Origin: Paracyclopina nana
Taxonomy: Eukaryota; Arthropoda; Copepoda; Cyclopoida; Cyclopettidae
Assembly (NCBI GenBank): GCA_019096065.1
Contig: JAGUCH010000006.1
Location: forward strand, 702,001 to 766,000
DNA length: 64,000 bases
Direction: 5' to 3'
Part shown: positions 1-13,300 of the stretch, in pieces
Layout of the letters: the number at the start of each line of letters is the position of its first letter
Numbering within the stretch: the stretch's first letter is position 1
Program-made: the position numbers and the translations under genes
Notes under the pieces: generated by a model
Database searches by the model: none
Told to the model about the DNA's origin: nothing
The model's input: the letters and a program-made list of their open reading frames with translations, nothing else

Positions 1-1126
1 CTCTTCATCCTTTTTTCCCCTTTACACCTTTTTTCAGTGCGAATGTTGCTGTGACATTGCATTTATGTAGGAGGCGTTGTAAAAACTAATCCTCGGCTAG
101 GCCACAAAAAGCTGACCAGAAAGTTGAGGCAGATAAAAAATTTTAATTAAAGAAAGTATTCAATTGACTTAAAGAGGCTCCTCTTTTTTGTGAAAAAATG
201 GGTAAAAGCAATTTTCGAAAGCAGGGCTTTCTTCCATCATCCTCTATGGCAGAATTCATCACCCAAGCTCATAATGCGATTCTGCTTTGCTTTGAAATGG
301 CAGAAAATCCATACAAATGCAGAATAGTAATGCGATTTTTGATGTGAGTACCTGCTATTAACGCCTGCGTTCAAAGAGCTGACAAGAGCCCTCAACTGAC
401 CCCAGCCAAAAAATGTCAATTTTCTTAAAGAAAAATAATCGCATATTTTTCATGTCCATTTATACTTGCTGCATTCATTACAAATATGTAAAAAATGGAA
501 ATGAGACGATGTCGGATCTTTGTGATCAGGCTTTAGCATCAGTAGAAGAATTGGAATTGGAACAAAATTGCGTTATGTAAATGCTATATGTGATAGTATC
601 CTTTTTCCAGATTATGCTATGTAGTATATGTTTTGAGTGATTTTCGAGGCCGATTGAGCAGTGTCAAAATGGAGCTAAGGCCACTCAGGCCGAGCAAAAA
701 GGTTACAATTTCCACCTCGCAAACATCGCTGCACTCTGCCGTCACGCCATTTTCAAGTGAGAAAATCACAGTAAAATACGCTGAAGATAAGAAATGCAAA
801 TGAGGCTGAAAAAACATATATACTATTTTGATAACAGAGCAATTTTCTAGCTGCTGTTTATTCATATATTCAGCTAAAATTACGTAAACTCAAAGTATGC
901 GGATTGAGTAATTCATTCTTATCATTAATTGCTTTTTAATGACTATACAACTTGCAGTAAAAAAACCTCTTTTCTAATCCTTGCACACCACTAAAATCTG
1001 TGATGCATGCAGCACAGCTCTAAAATTGGCGTGATCTTGTCCCAGTAAAAATGCACACTTTATCAATTTCGGAGAGAGCGATCTAAAAGCTGTTTAATTA
1101 TGATAAGAGGCTCTTGATCGGCCTGC
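1..1126. other. Intergenic, no gene seen
   Basis: AT-rich sequence upstream of the aquaglyceroporin. The reading frames here are short and show no codon bias or recognisable domain. One transposon-like end (GCCTGCGTT followed by CAAAGAGCTGACA) lies near 350-372; it matches the inverted ends of a family seen elsewhere in the window, but I could not find its partner end. Confidence 0.6.
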
Positions 1127-2123
1127 ATGATTAGCAGTAGTATTATTCTGCATAATTCCTTGATTGCAGCAGCACCTGAATTTTTTTTGGCACAACAATT
1201 AGCAAAATCCGCTGTTCATGACGAGGCTGACATGGCGGGCTTGAAAGGCATCAAGGAGAAAATCAGGCTGAATGAGACGCTTCGGGAATTCCTGGCGGAA
1301 ACTCTCGGAACCTTTCTCCTCGTTTTGGTAGGCGACGGCGCCATTGCTCAGCATATGGGCAAAGCTGAGCAGACTTTCCTCCCCATAGCTTTTGGATATG
1401 GATTTGCCCTCATGATTGGGATTCTGGTGAGCGGAGGAGTTTCAGGCGGACATTTGAACCCGGCTGTCACCTTGTCTATGGCTTTGATCAAAAAGTGCAA
1501 GTGGATCAAAGTGCCCATCTTTTGGGCTGCCCAATATTTGGGTGCATTTTTGGCATCCGCTGTCATCTACGGGCTCTACGCCGACATGATTAATGGGTGA
1601 GTAAAACCAAGTACCAACCTGAATTTGGCCAAAAAGAGTACTTTTGCAGGCACGGTGCAAAGAGCCTGGATACTGCAGGCATTTTTGCCTCTTTTCCTGC
1701 CCAAGGATCTTCAACTGTCACTTTGCTATTTGATCAAGCTGCTGGAACAGCTCTGCTCCTCATCATCATTCTGGCAGTCACAGATGAACACAACATGAAA
1801 GTATCCCCTGGACTTGTTCCCCTTTTCATAGGCCTTGGATTGACTGCAATTCACCTGAGCTTCGCCTACAATGCGGGCTGTGCCATCAACCCAGCCAGGG
1901 ACTTCTCACCGTAACAGCAATTTCAGTGCTATTCTTTTTTCGGCCCAGCTCATAATTCTAATATTTCAGGAGACTCTTCACACTCATTGCTGGTTGGAAA
2001 GAGGCTCCTTTTGTGGCTGCCGACCACTTTTTCTGGATTCCCTGGCTCATTCCACACTTAGGAGGAGCTTTTGGAGCTTTAGTGTACGAAGTCATGATCG
2101 CTGCGCATCATCCTGACAACTAA
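1127..2123 (+). CDS. Aquaglyceroporin (MIP family channel)
   Basis: Channel for water, glycerol and similar small solutes in the plasma membrane. Exons 1127-1596, 1650-1910 and 1970-2123; both introns (53 and 59 bases) have GT-AG ends and matching phase. The likely start is the ATG at 1232, giving 259 residues; the in-frame ATG at 1127 would add 35 residues of weak, non-conserved sequence. The first pore motif NPA is at residues 76-78 in GGHLNPAVT, and the second is NPARD at 202-206. The Asp after the second motif and the GDGAIAQ stretch in helix 1 mark the glycerol-transporting subclass rather than a water-only aquaporin. The third exon supplies helix 6 and ends AAHHPDN. An AATAAA overlaps the stop region at 2123-2128. 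The loop between helix 3 and helix 4 is short for the class. Confidence 0.93.
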
Positions 2124-3141
2124 ATAAATTATCATTCAACAAAGAGGCTTTCCAAATATTTTTATCACTAATTTGATTTTCAGTATTTGAGGTACACTGT
2201 AGTGACAGTTTGCCTTCCTGTAGAAATGACAAGCCTCAGCTTTGACTAGTCCATCTTGACCAAACTTGAGCAACTTTGCATCCAGTCAAATTGCTCAATT
2301 TACTTTTCACAGTCATCCTTGGCTGAAAAGATGTCAATTGTTACCTTGGAGCCTTCCAATTTCTTTAAAATGTATCCAAGATGATCTATTATGTTGGTGA
2401 CGTCTATAGGCAGCTGTACGTCTGACTATGTTATGGAAGGGCTTCTGCTGAAAAAAGTAGAGTCCTATGATTAGCGAGTTTCGCGAAAAAGCTGTAAGAT
2501 GTTAGCGCCGCATTTAAAGCAATTTTTGAAGTAAAATGTCTATGTCTGGTAAAGCTGGTTAACAGGCTCCTACTAATCAAGCGTAGGGTTCTAGATATTC
2601 CTCCGCGACTTCGTAGTACTACGTAATGTAGTAAAACGAAGTCGCGGAGGAATATCAAGAACCCTAATCAAGCGCTAGAAAATGGCGCTAAAATCTGAAT
2701 TTGAATTTCCCGTTTTTTTCAATGAAGTGAGCAGCATTAGCGCAATCGCACAAATGACCAAAGAACTAAAGTAAGTTTTGTGAATCAACTTGCAAAGTTC
2801 CGTCTAGAATTGTCTTAGTCTTTGTCTGGCCCTGATCTGACTATGCTATGGAAGGGCTTCTGATGAAAAAAGTAGAGTGCTATGATAAACAAGTTTCACA
2901 AAAAAGCTGTCAGATGATTAAAAGCGCCTCATTTTAGCAATTTTTGAAGTAAAATGTCCACGTCTGGTAAAGCTGATTAACAGGCTCCTCCTACTCAAGC
3001 GCTAGAAAATGGCGCTAAAATCTGAATTTGAATTTCCCGCTTTTTTCAATGAAGCAAGCAGCATTAGCGCCATCTCACAAATGACCAAAGAACTAAAGTA
3101 AGTTTGGTGAATCAACGTGCATAATTCCGTCTTAAATTGTC
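2124..3141. repeat. Tandem pair of diverged dispersed repeats
   Basis: Two head-to-tail copies of a roughly 310-bp unit lie at about 2427-2819 and 2838-3148. Each starts near CTGACTATG-TATGGAAGG and ends near GAATTGTCTTAGTC or AAATTGTCTTAGTC. The first copy is longer because an 83-bp inverted-repeat element sits inside it. A third, more diverged copy is in the GGT first intron (about 6310-6600). No coding potential is seen. The end of the second copy provides the stop codon of the neighbouring minus-strand gene. Confidence 0.75.
2584..2666. mobile_element. 83-bp hAT-like MITE nested in a repeat
   Basis: Almost the whole element is a perfect inverted repeat: it starts TAGGGTTCTAGATATTCC and ends with the reverse complement apart from one base. 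It is flanked by the 8-bp direct repeat ATCAAGCG at 2576-2583 and 2667-2674. The neighbouring copy of the host repeat (about 2980-3010) reads straight through this point and so shows the empty site. An 8-bp duplication and ends fitting the YARNG rule point to the hAT superfamily. A 199-bp relative lies at 32993-33191. Confidence 0.85.
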
Positions 3142-4281
3142 TTAGTCGATAGTCCTGAATGCATATAAATTAGTGTATTCACCTGACTCATTTTTTGCCT
3201 GTCGTTGCTTAATAATCGTCTGCATCAACTTGATGGCAGTTGCGTGAGCTGCTTTAATGGAAGCGTTGGTTTTCTCAAGGGCGGCCAGAGATTGCTTCAA
3301 GTTGTCATTTTCTAGCTGCAGAGCCTCCAAATTGCCGAGGACATTCAAATCCATATCCTCGCAGGCCTCGATGCACAAGTCGACGACCTCTTTTTCATCA
3401 TCGAGGCCAATTTTGACAGTAGGACGAGGAGGATTTTTGGCAGCCTCTGCCAGCTCGGATCTGTAGCTGTCAAATGCAATTCTTTCGAGGCTGAATGCCA
3501 ATTTTTCCTGAGCAAACCATTCTCGTTCCTTTTGAAGGCTGCTGCTGCTGCGGAGGACATCCTCGTAAATAGCATTAGAGCAGGTTGTTTTGAGGCCGCA
3601 GCTCGCCATATTTTTGGAGGCCGAAAGGAGCTCGGATCTGAGGCTGTCCTTTTCAGCCTGCCAGCCTCCGAAGACACGTGCAACGGCCTCGAAATTGGCA
3701 GTGAGGTGGATCAAATCTTGCCTGGTCCGTTTCAAATCAGCCTCTTGGGCCAAGACCAGCCTCTCCATGGCCTCGGCTCGCTCCGAGGTCAAATCCAGCC
3801 TCGATTGCAAGCTCTGCTTTTCGACCTCCATGGCCTCGAGTCGACGCTTCAAAAGTTCGTTCGTCTCCTCGATTTGCAGCTGAGGCCATTTCTGCTGCAC
3901 CTTTCTCGAGGCCAGCGAGGACGGAGGCAAGACGTCCTCCAATCTGCAGAGAACTTGCTTTAAAAGATTGATGACCTCGTCATATCCTCCGAGGTCAGGT
4001 GATGATCCAGCCTTTTTCCTCGTGCTTCGCCTGTAAAGGCCTTCGTTGTTGCCAAAGCCTTCGTAGCATGTCTCATTTCTGCTGTTGTAGATCCTCTGAA
4101 TTTTCGACCGAAATTGCTCGAAATCGAGGCTGTCACGCGTCCCCAAGTTGAGTAGGGCCACAATATGGTCAATATCTCCTATGCTATCTTGCCTGTGAGA
4201 AATGTTACGCAAGTCCTCCTCGGTGATGTAGCCTTTGCCACCTTGATCAATGAGTTCAAAAATGGCTCGTAAGTCGTCCAT
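3142..4281 (-). CDS. EF-hand and coiled-coil protein
   Basis: A 379-residue reading frame without introns, unlike its neighbours. Residues 1-70 resemble a pair of degenerate EF-hands; the first loop, DQGGKGYITEED, lacks several calcium ligands, so calcium binding is doubtful. Residues about 135-250 and 315-365 are rich in heptads of Leu, Glu, Lys and Arg and should form coiled coils. This order recalls Rab11-FIP3/Nuf, ninein and similar trafficking or centrosome adaptors, but I see no diagnostic Rab-binding motif, so no name is given. A good splice donor (TCAG/GTGAAT, exon end at 3183) lies 13 codons before the stop, and the stop itself falls at the edge of a dispersed repeat. The true C-terminus may therefore be spliced to another exon. 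Confidence 0.75.
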   Translation of the reverse strand: MDDLRAIFELIDQGGKGYITEEDLRNISHRQDSIGDIDHIVALLNLGTRDSLDFEQFRSKIQRIYNSRNETCYEGFGNNEGLYRRSTRKKAGSSPDLGGYDEVINLLKQVLCRLEDVLPPSSLASRKVQQKWPQLQIEETNELLKRRLEAMEVEKQSLQSRLDLTSERAEAMERLVLAQEADLKRTRQDLIHLTANFEAVARVFGGWQAEKDSLRSELLSASKNMASCGLKTTCSNAIYEDVLRSSSSLQKEREWFAQEKLAFSLERIAFDSYRSELAEAAKNPPRPTVKIGLDDEKEVVDLCIEACEDMDLNVLGNLEALQLENDNLKQSLAALEKTNASIKAAHATAIKLMQTIIKQRQAKNESGEYTNLYAFRTID

Positions 4282-5428
4282 AATGAGAATTCTTTAAGCA
4301 CTGCATTCCTTGCTTTTCAGAAGAAAAATTGACGTCTTTGTTTTGATGCTTATTTTTCTCTCTCAGTGTTCTCCTGAATCAAAACTGGTTTTTGAGACAC
4401 CTACTACAGCTACGCAACAAAAAAGCTTAAAAATAGCTCGTTTTCATATCCCTAATCGAGTCAATTGAAAGTTCATAGGATATGGAAAATTTAGTATTTA
4501 TTTTACGTTACTTTCTTGGGAAAAAGTGCTGAATTTTACTCGTTTGCACCTTGAGAACTGCTATACTGCAATTCTGCTGAGGTTATCACAAAAAGGCCCT
4601 TTTTTCTAGAAAAGGCCATAAGTCTTTCTGCTCAAGGTCTATAAATTACCCAGCATCATTCGAGAGAATAGATTCGACACATAAAAAATATCCAATCTTG
4701 CTATGAAGTAGCTTCAATCAAGCTTCTATTTGCACTACAGCAGCAGAAACGTGACAAATAATGTGCTGAAAAGTTTTTCATCAATGAGTCCTTAAAGAAA
4801 ATGCACATAAGATTGTCAGGGCAAATATTGACTTTGCTCGAGACAAAATCACTATATAATGTGGATTTCTCTGCTAGCTGATAAAAGCGTTTTCTGTTGA
4901 ATCACAACTCTCTGAGTATTGTAAGGAAACTGAATTAATTTCATGCATGATCCATGTATAATGTTTCATTGGCGAGGCCTAATTTGAACACTTGAAATAG
5001 CGTGGGGGGCAAATAGAGCACAAACTTTGCACAAGAAAATCTCCAAAGGCCCTTTGATCAGCCAAAGCCTCTGCCATAGGCAATAACAACTTTTGTGATT
5101 AATACAGCTGTATTCATATGTATTCCGAAAAAATCCAAAACTAAAGTCTGATGCAAATTAATTCAGAGAATTTGCGGTTTTTATGAATCAGACTCCTTTA
5201 ATTCACCTTCAAAATGGGGACTGTATCAAGATTTGCCGCCGAAAAAATTATGAGCCAAGTCATGCTGCGAGAGTGAGCGGACATTCGTAATTGTGTATTC
5301 AGAGAACGGAAGCAACAACAGCTCACCTTATATACCTTACTACAACAAATATTAGGTCACTTAAAATCAGATTGTGCTCGAAGATTGAATCTGCAGCTTG
5401 CAGTGTAACAAAATTACATAGCAGCAAA
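4282..5428. other. Intergenic, shared upstream region
   Basis: Spacer between the divergently transcribed EF-hand gene and the Ly6 gene, so it should contain both promoters. It is AT-rich and has no coding frame that I can support. I see no clear TATA box at a convincing distance from either start. Confidence 0.5.
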
Positions 5429-5955
5429 ATGCTGCAGCAGCAAACTGCATTTTTCCTCCTCGTTTTGATTGTCAAAGGTAAAAAAGAGTCAATATTTGTA
5501 CTTTTTTTGAAGTCAAAATCTTGAACTAAACTCCAAATTGGTAGGAATTGGAAAAAATGAGAAAAAAATGCTAAATTTTGCTTGGCATGACATGGCACAT
5601 TCAAAGCAGCCATTTTAAAGGAGTATCACCAATTCCAGGATCTTTTGGCCTTCAGTGCTACCAAGGAGTGGATGGCAACTACAAGACGACCAATTGCCAC
5701 GAGTGCGAGCCAGGCATTGGCTGTTTGTGTGTGAAAATTCCAAATCAGGCTGGAATGGAAGTGAAGACTTGCCTGCCAAATCCTCACAATGTGAGGCAAC
5801 CAGGCTGCCAGTATGACTATGATTTCCAGGGCAATTTAGTGCAGTGGTGCTTATGCACCACCGATTTGTGCAACAGTGGCAAGTCCAACTCACCGTACTT
5901 AATCTGCACTCTCCTGAGCTTGATTGCACTATATGCATATGCCATAGCAATTTGA
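5429..5955 (+). CDS. GPI-anchored Ly6/uPAR three-finger protein
   Basis: Exon 1 at 5429-5477 encodes a hydrophobic signal peptide (MLQQQTAFFLLVLIVK). After a 161-base GT-AG intron, exon 2 runs 5639-5955; the split codon is GGA. The mature part has ten cysteines, beginning LQCYQG and ending CLCTTDLCN, the usual signature of an LU domain with five disulfides. The last 20 or so residues are hydrophobic (ICTLLSLIALYAYAIAI), as expected for a GPI-attachment signal. Total length is 121 residues. Arthropod relatives act at the cell surface in septate junctions, ion-channel modulation and similar roles; which of these applies cannot be told. Confidence 0.88.
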
Positions 5956-6073
5956 AATACAGCGCATTTTGAGTGATTAGTTTTGTGGTCAATGAGGCTG
6001 ATGCAAAAATGATGATATCCAGGCAACGCTCGCTCGCGTTCATTATAAGTGAAAAAGGCCATAATTTAACATC

Positions 6074-9789
<3,716 letters not shown>

Positions 9790-9924
9790 CTATATTAAAA
9801 AAGCCTTTAAAGGGCTGTGACAAAATGTACTTACTAAAAATGACCACCACCACCTTTTTTTGGTATGATATATGTGGCATTTTTGCACTGCGATAAAAAT
9901 CACCGCAAAGATTGCTGGCGCACA

Positions 9925-9930
9925 AATAAA
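9925..9930 (+). terminator. Poly(A) signal of GGT
   Basis: AATAAA 136 bases after the GGT stop codon and only 62 bases before the start codon of the sulfotransferase. The next gene's promoter must overlap this region; a TCAGT initiator-like motif lies at 9978-9982. Confidence 0.65.
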
Positions 9931-9991
9931 AAATCATATTTAGTTCAGTTGGGAGTTGGGTTTCTCCAGATAAGGGCTCAGTTAATAAATC

Positions 9992-11095
9992 ATGAGCGGA
10001 AACGAGTCGTATCCTTTTACTTTCGTTTCAAAGCCACATGGAAATTTGCTCCTTGAGCCTCCAGGCCGTGGAAGAGGCCGTGGACGAGGCCGTGGAGGTC
10101 GTGGAAGAGGCCGTGGAAAAATCCGAGTTGGAGCTAGTCCTCAACTAGCTTTGCCAGGCAATTGGCTGGTGAGTCCGGATTTCCCCGGGAATTACAGCCA
10201 TGCATTGTGGAACTTTGAGGCCAGACCAGGAGATGTGTGGATCGTGACTCCACCCAAATGTGGAACGACTTGGATGCAAGAGCTCGTTTGGCTTTTGATG
10301 AACAACCTTGATTACGAGACAGCCAGGAATGTCAACCAATTCTACAGAAGCCCATTCGTCGAGTTTGGGTCGATATTCGATGATGCTGAGAGCCCCAGCC
10401 AAGAGTTGGCCTCTCTTGAAATGTCCCACGAGAATCTAGATATCTTTATGGGCCATTCATTGGAGTTTACCACACAAATGGCCAAGGATCCAAGGTTGAT
10501 CAAAACGCATTTGCCCATCGCACTTTTGTCTCCTCGGGTGCAGAAAGAGAGCAAAATCATTTACGTCGGAAGGTTTGAGGCCACGCATATATAATAATTA
10601 TGCTTATGACAAGTTGAAGCCTTCAGGAACTTGAAAGACGTCTGCGTGTCACTGTGGTTCCATATGGATCAAGCAGGAGGCGATTTTCAGGATTTTGCCC
10701 AAGCCTTCAAGGCAGGAGACTTGATGCCTGGCAATTTTCCAGGCCATATCAAAGATGGATGGGAACGAAGGCACGAGCCCAATATTTGCTTTGTGTGGTA
10801 CGAGGACATGAAGAAAGACCTCGCGTCTATTATTGACAAGGTGTCTGCGTTCCTTGGTCGGCCTTTGTTGTCGTCGACTGAAAAAGCAGTCTTCATGGAC
10901 CATTTGAGCATTGACAGCTTCAGGGCCAATACTGCTGTGAATAAGCAGCATGAAATCGGTGAAAATTTCATACGCAAAGGCGTGGTGGGTGATCACCAAA
11001 ACTACTTTAGCCACCAAATGGAAGTCGACTGGGACGAATGGCTGAAGACAGAGTTTGAACACTGTGACATTGACATGACTTGTACTCACTCGTAA
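9992..11095 (+). CDS. Cytosolic sulfotransferase with RG-rich N-terminus
   Basis: Transfers sulfate from PAPS to small alcohols, phenols or amines. Exons 9992-10572 and 10627-11095 with a 54-base intron; 349 residues. The 5'-phosphosulfate loop TPPKCGTTW is at residues 86-94. The 3'-phosphate motif YVGRNLKDVCVSLW spans the splice junction, and RKGVVGDHQNYF near the C-terminus is the conserved PAPS-binding end. The family is intact and soluble. The oddity is residues 25-43, an almost pure Arg-Gly run encoded by a GGCCGTGGA-type tandem repeat (10064-10120) and absent from ordinary SULTs. RG runs usually bind RNA or are methylated on Arg; here it may simply be a microsatellite expansion. Its stop is 8 bases from that of the convergent ANKMY2 gene. 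Confidence 0.93.
10064..10120 (+). repeat. Short in-frame tandem repeat coding Arg-Gly
   Basis: Imperfect repeats of CGTGGA and AGAGGC inside the sulfotransferase first exon. The unit length is a multiple of three, so changes in copy number keep the frame. Length polymorphism among individuals would be expected. Confidence 0.85.
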
Positions 11096-11103
11096 TTACA
11101 TAA

Positions 11104-12563
11104 TTATGATGATGAGGGTTTTTGCTCGACCTCTTCTTCTTCTCCTTCTTTAGAGGCTTTTTCACGAGCTTCTCGCCTGGCTGAAATGAGAAGCGTACAT
11201 GTTATCGAGTAGGAAAAATCAAGTTTTTGCCATCATTATACCATTGAGTTGAGCACAAAACTTTTTGTGCACGAACCGGTGGCTTTTTTGGCACGCTTGA
11301 TCGCAGTACTGGACCACTTTACAACCCGAACACTTTTTTGCGGCTTGGTCGTTTCCACAAGTTGAACATTCCTCGTTGTCTTTAAACCCACGTTGGCCAT
11401 TGAAAGCTTGATTGATGAACTCGGCAGCTGTCATGCCTTCGCCGTAATTTTTGCAATGGTGAAAATTGGTCACTAGAGTCTTGAACAGTTGGGATTCCTT
11501 GTAGGGAAACTCCTTGACACCTTGTCGCAAAAAGTTCTCTTGGAACACTGGATATCCGTCAGTGTCTCTGCCAACGAGCATTGATTTGATCCAGAGGTCG
11601 ATGAAGGGAGTTTTTTTGCCAGTGGTAGTAGCTTTTTGCTTTATGATGTCTTTGACAATGTAGTGCAGCATATGATACTTCAGAGACAGGACTTCGTTGA
11701 CATCTCGCCTATTTTTGAACTCTCTGTCTGACATGAGCTCAAGGATTTTGCCCACTGTGTCCAAGTTGTCGAAAAGGTCAGGATTGGCCCTAAGCTCCAT
11801 TGCAACTCTCACGGGATGAGTGTTCATCTTCAACAATGAAGGAGTAGCTTATTAAAAGGCATAAGTAAATTGACATCGCTTTACCAGCATGACTAGATCG
11901 TGCAGAGGCTTGGCAACCTTGAGGGGCAACTTGGCCTTTTCTTCAAATGGCTGCTTACGAGTGTAGTAGAAAAAGTCCTCCTTGGGCACATAATTGTTGA
12001 TAATGGCCACACATTCATGATTTCCTAGAATATTTAATATCAACTAGACCATCATGAAAACATACATTCCCAGCTTGTTTTACCGACGAAAGCACCCATT
12101 TGCGAGGCTGTCCTCTTCACTGAGTTGACTTCGTCAATTTTGACCCCATTCTCAAGCAAAAGCTTGCACACATCAGACTTTCCGGCTAAAGCAGCGAAAT
12201 GGAGGCAGGTATAGCCATGCTCGTGATCTCCTCCATTGACATCTCCACCCTGCACGATAGATAAGTAATCTGTACATTGCGTGTCAACATCATAAGCATG
12301 AAAATTAAGGCAAAAAATCGATCGAAATTCACCTGCTTAATGAGGAATTTAGCCAACTCCAAGTTGCCTTTCCAACAAGCATGCATTAATGGCGTCATTC
12401 CGGAATTGTCGGTGATTTCGGTGCTGACTCCTTCCATTTCGAAAAAGTTGCGAATCGCCTCAATGGCTTCATTAGGTTGGACTTTTTTGAGCTCGGCAAA
12501 AACTGCATGTTCCTCTTTGTTTTCTTCGGGTTGTTGTTGTTGCTCTTTTTTGTCCTCTGCCAT
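11104..12563 (-). CDS. Ankmy2: ANKMY2: ankyrin repeats plus MYND zinc finger
   Basis: Orthologue of ANKMY2, an adaptor that in vertebrates interacts with FKBP38 and controls ciliary adenylyl cyclases in Hedgehog signalling. Five exons on the minus strand: 12563-12333, 12249-12084, 12024-11885, 11827-11242, 11180-11104; phases agree and give 399 residues. Ankyrin repeats occupy about residues 45-140 (MTPLMHACWKG, HGYTCLHFAALAGK, NSVKRTASQMGAFVG). The middle has the conserved PLKVAKPLHDLV and INNYVPKE blocks. The MYND finger starts CSTCGNDQAAKKCSGCK and continues with YCDQACQ; its eight metal ligands are present. The short last exon is an acidic, charged tail ending PSSS and is easy to miss. 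The start is the ATG at 12563; an upstream in-frame ATG adds only 12 poorly conserved residues. Confidence 0.93.
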
Positions 12564-13243
12564 TGTAAATAATTGCGGCAAAACTCGTGAAATCACCAAG
12601 CGTTAACTTTTTCCTCAACGAGAAAAACGCTGCATCTAATCTGCAAGATTTTCTACTCGTAGATACACTAGATTCACAATTCTGATTCATAAGTGTTACC
12701 AGAGAGTTAATTTTAATTCAGGCGGTTTTGCAATGTCTATCATGAAATAATGCTCTTCTAAAATACTCAGAATCTGGTCACTCTGGAATAAAATCAACAC
12801 TTACAGATCTCAACTGAAAACAACTTTGCCTCTTTTTTTCAGGCTAAATTTAAATTTAAATAAACAATAAAGCTTCACATTTCAAGCTTTTTAAGCAATA
12901 ATTGAAATAAAATCAAAATCAAAAAATTAAATATCAATCCTCCAAAAGAATCGAATAATAAAATGAATGCATAAATAAAGCGTGATCTTGAATTTACCAA
13001 CAGATCGGGATTTTTCGAACTGATTCTGGTAGAATTGACCAATCGTAACGCGATGAATCATCACGTGGCATGAGTCATGGCTAAAACCCGAGCTTCATCG
13101 AAAAGTTTCCTCAATTCGCTCTTGATTATCACAAAATCTGCATAAACCCATTAAAACTTTGTGGAATTTCTAATTCAATGGTGCCGTAGAAGATGAAGTT
13201 TGAATATTTCAATAATGAATTTTGAACTTTTGGCTTTTTTTAG
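12564..13243. other. Intergenic, upstream of ANKMY2
   Basis: AT-rich spacer that should contain the ANKMY2 promoter. I see no coding frame and no clear core promoter element. Confidence 0.5.
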
Positions 13244-13300
13244 GCTGGGCGTCTCCCGGGCGGACCGCGCCAGCTTTTCGCCGGCTTTTAAAACAACGGC
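13244..13300 (+). other. 57-nt GC-rich island flanked by splice signals
   Basis: A sharply GC-rich block (about 65 percent by eye) in AT-rich sequence. It is preceded by a pyrimidine-rich stretch ending TTTTTTTAG and followed directly by GTGAGT. The length is divisible by three and two of the three frames are open. It could be a 5' untranslated or cassette exon of the Akap200/MARCKS-like gene downstream; no upstream partner exon was found. Confidence 0.35.

Noticed and set aside
507..575. 23-codon ATG-led frame (MSDLCDQALASVEE...)
   Set aside because: Protein-like composition but no splice or promoter context; too short to support.
1442..1714. Minus-strand frame across the aquaglyceroporin
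   Set aside because: Antisense shadow of conserved plus-strand exons; it crosses the splice sites and has no domain.
3257..3963. Several plus-strand frames of 69-143 codons
   Set aside because: They lie opposite the EF-hand/coiled-coil coding frame and mirror its codon bias.
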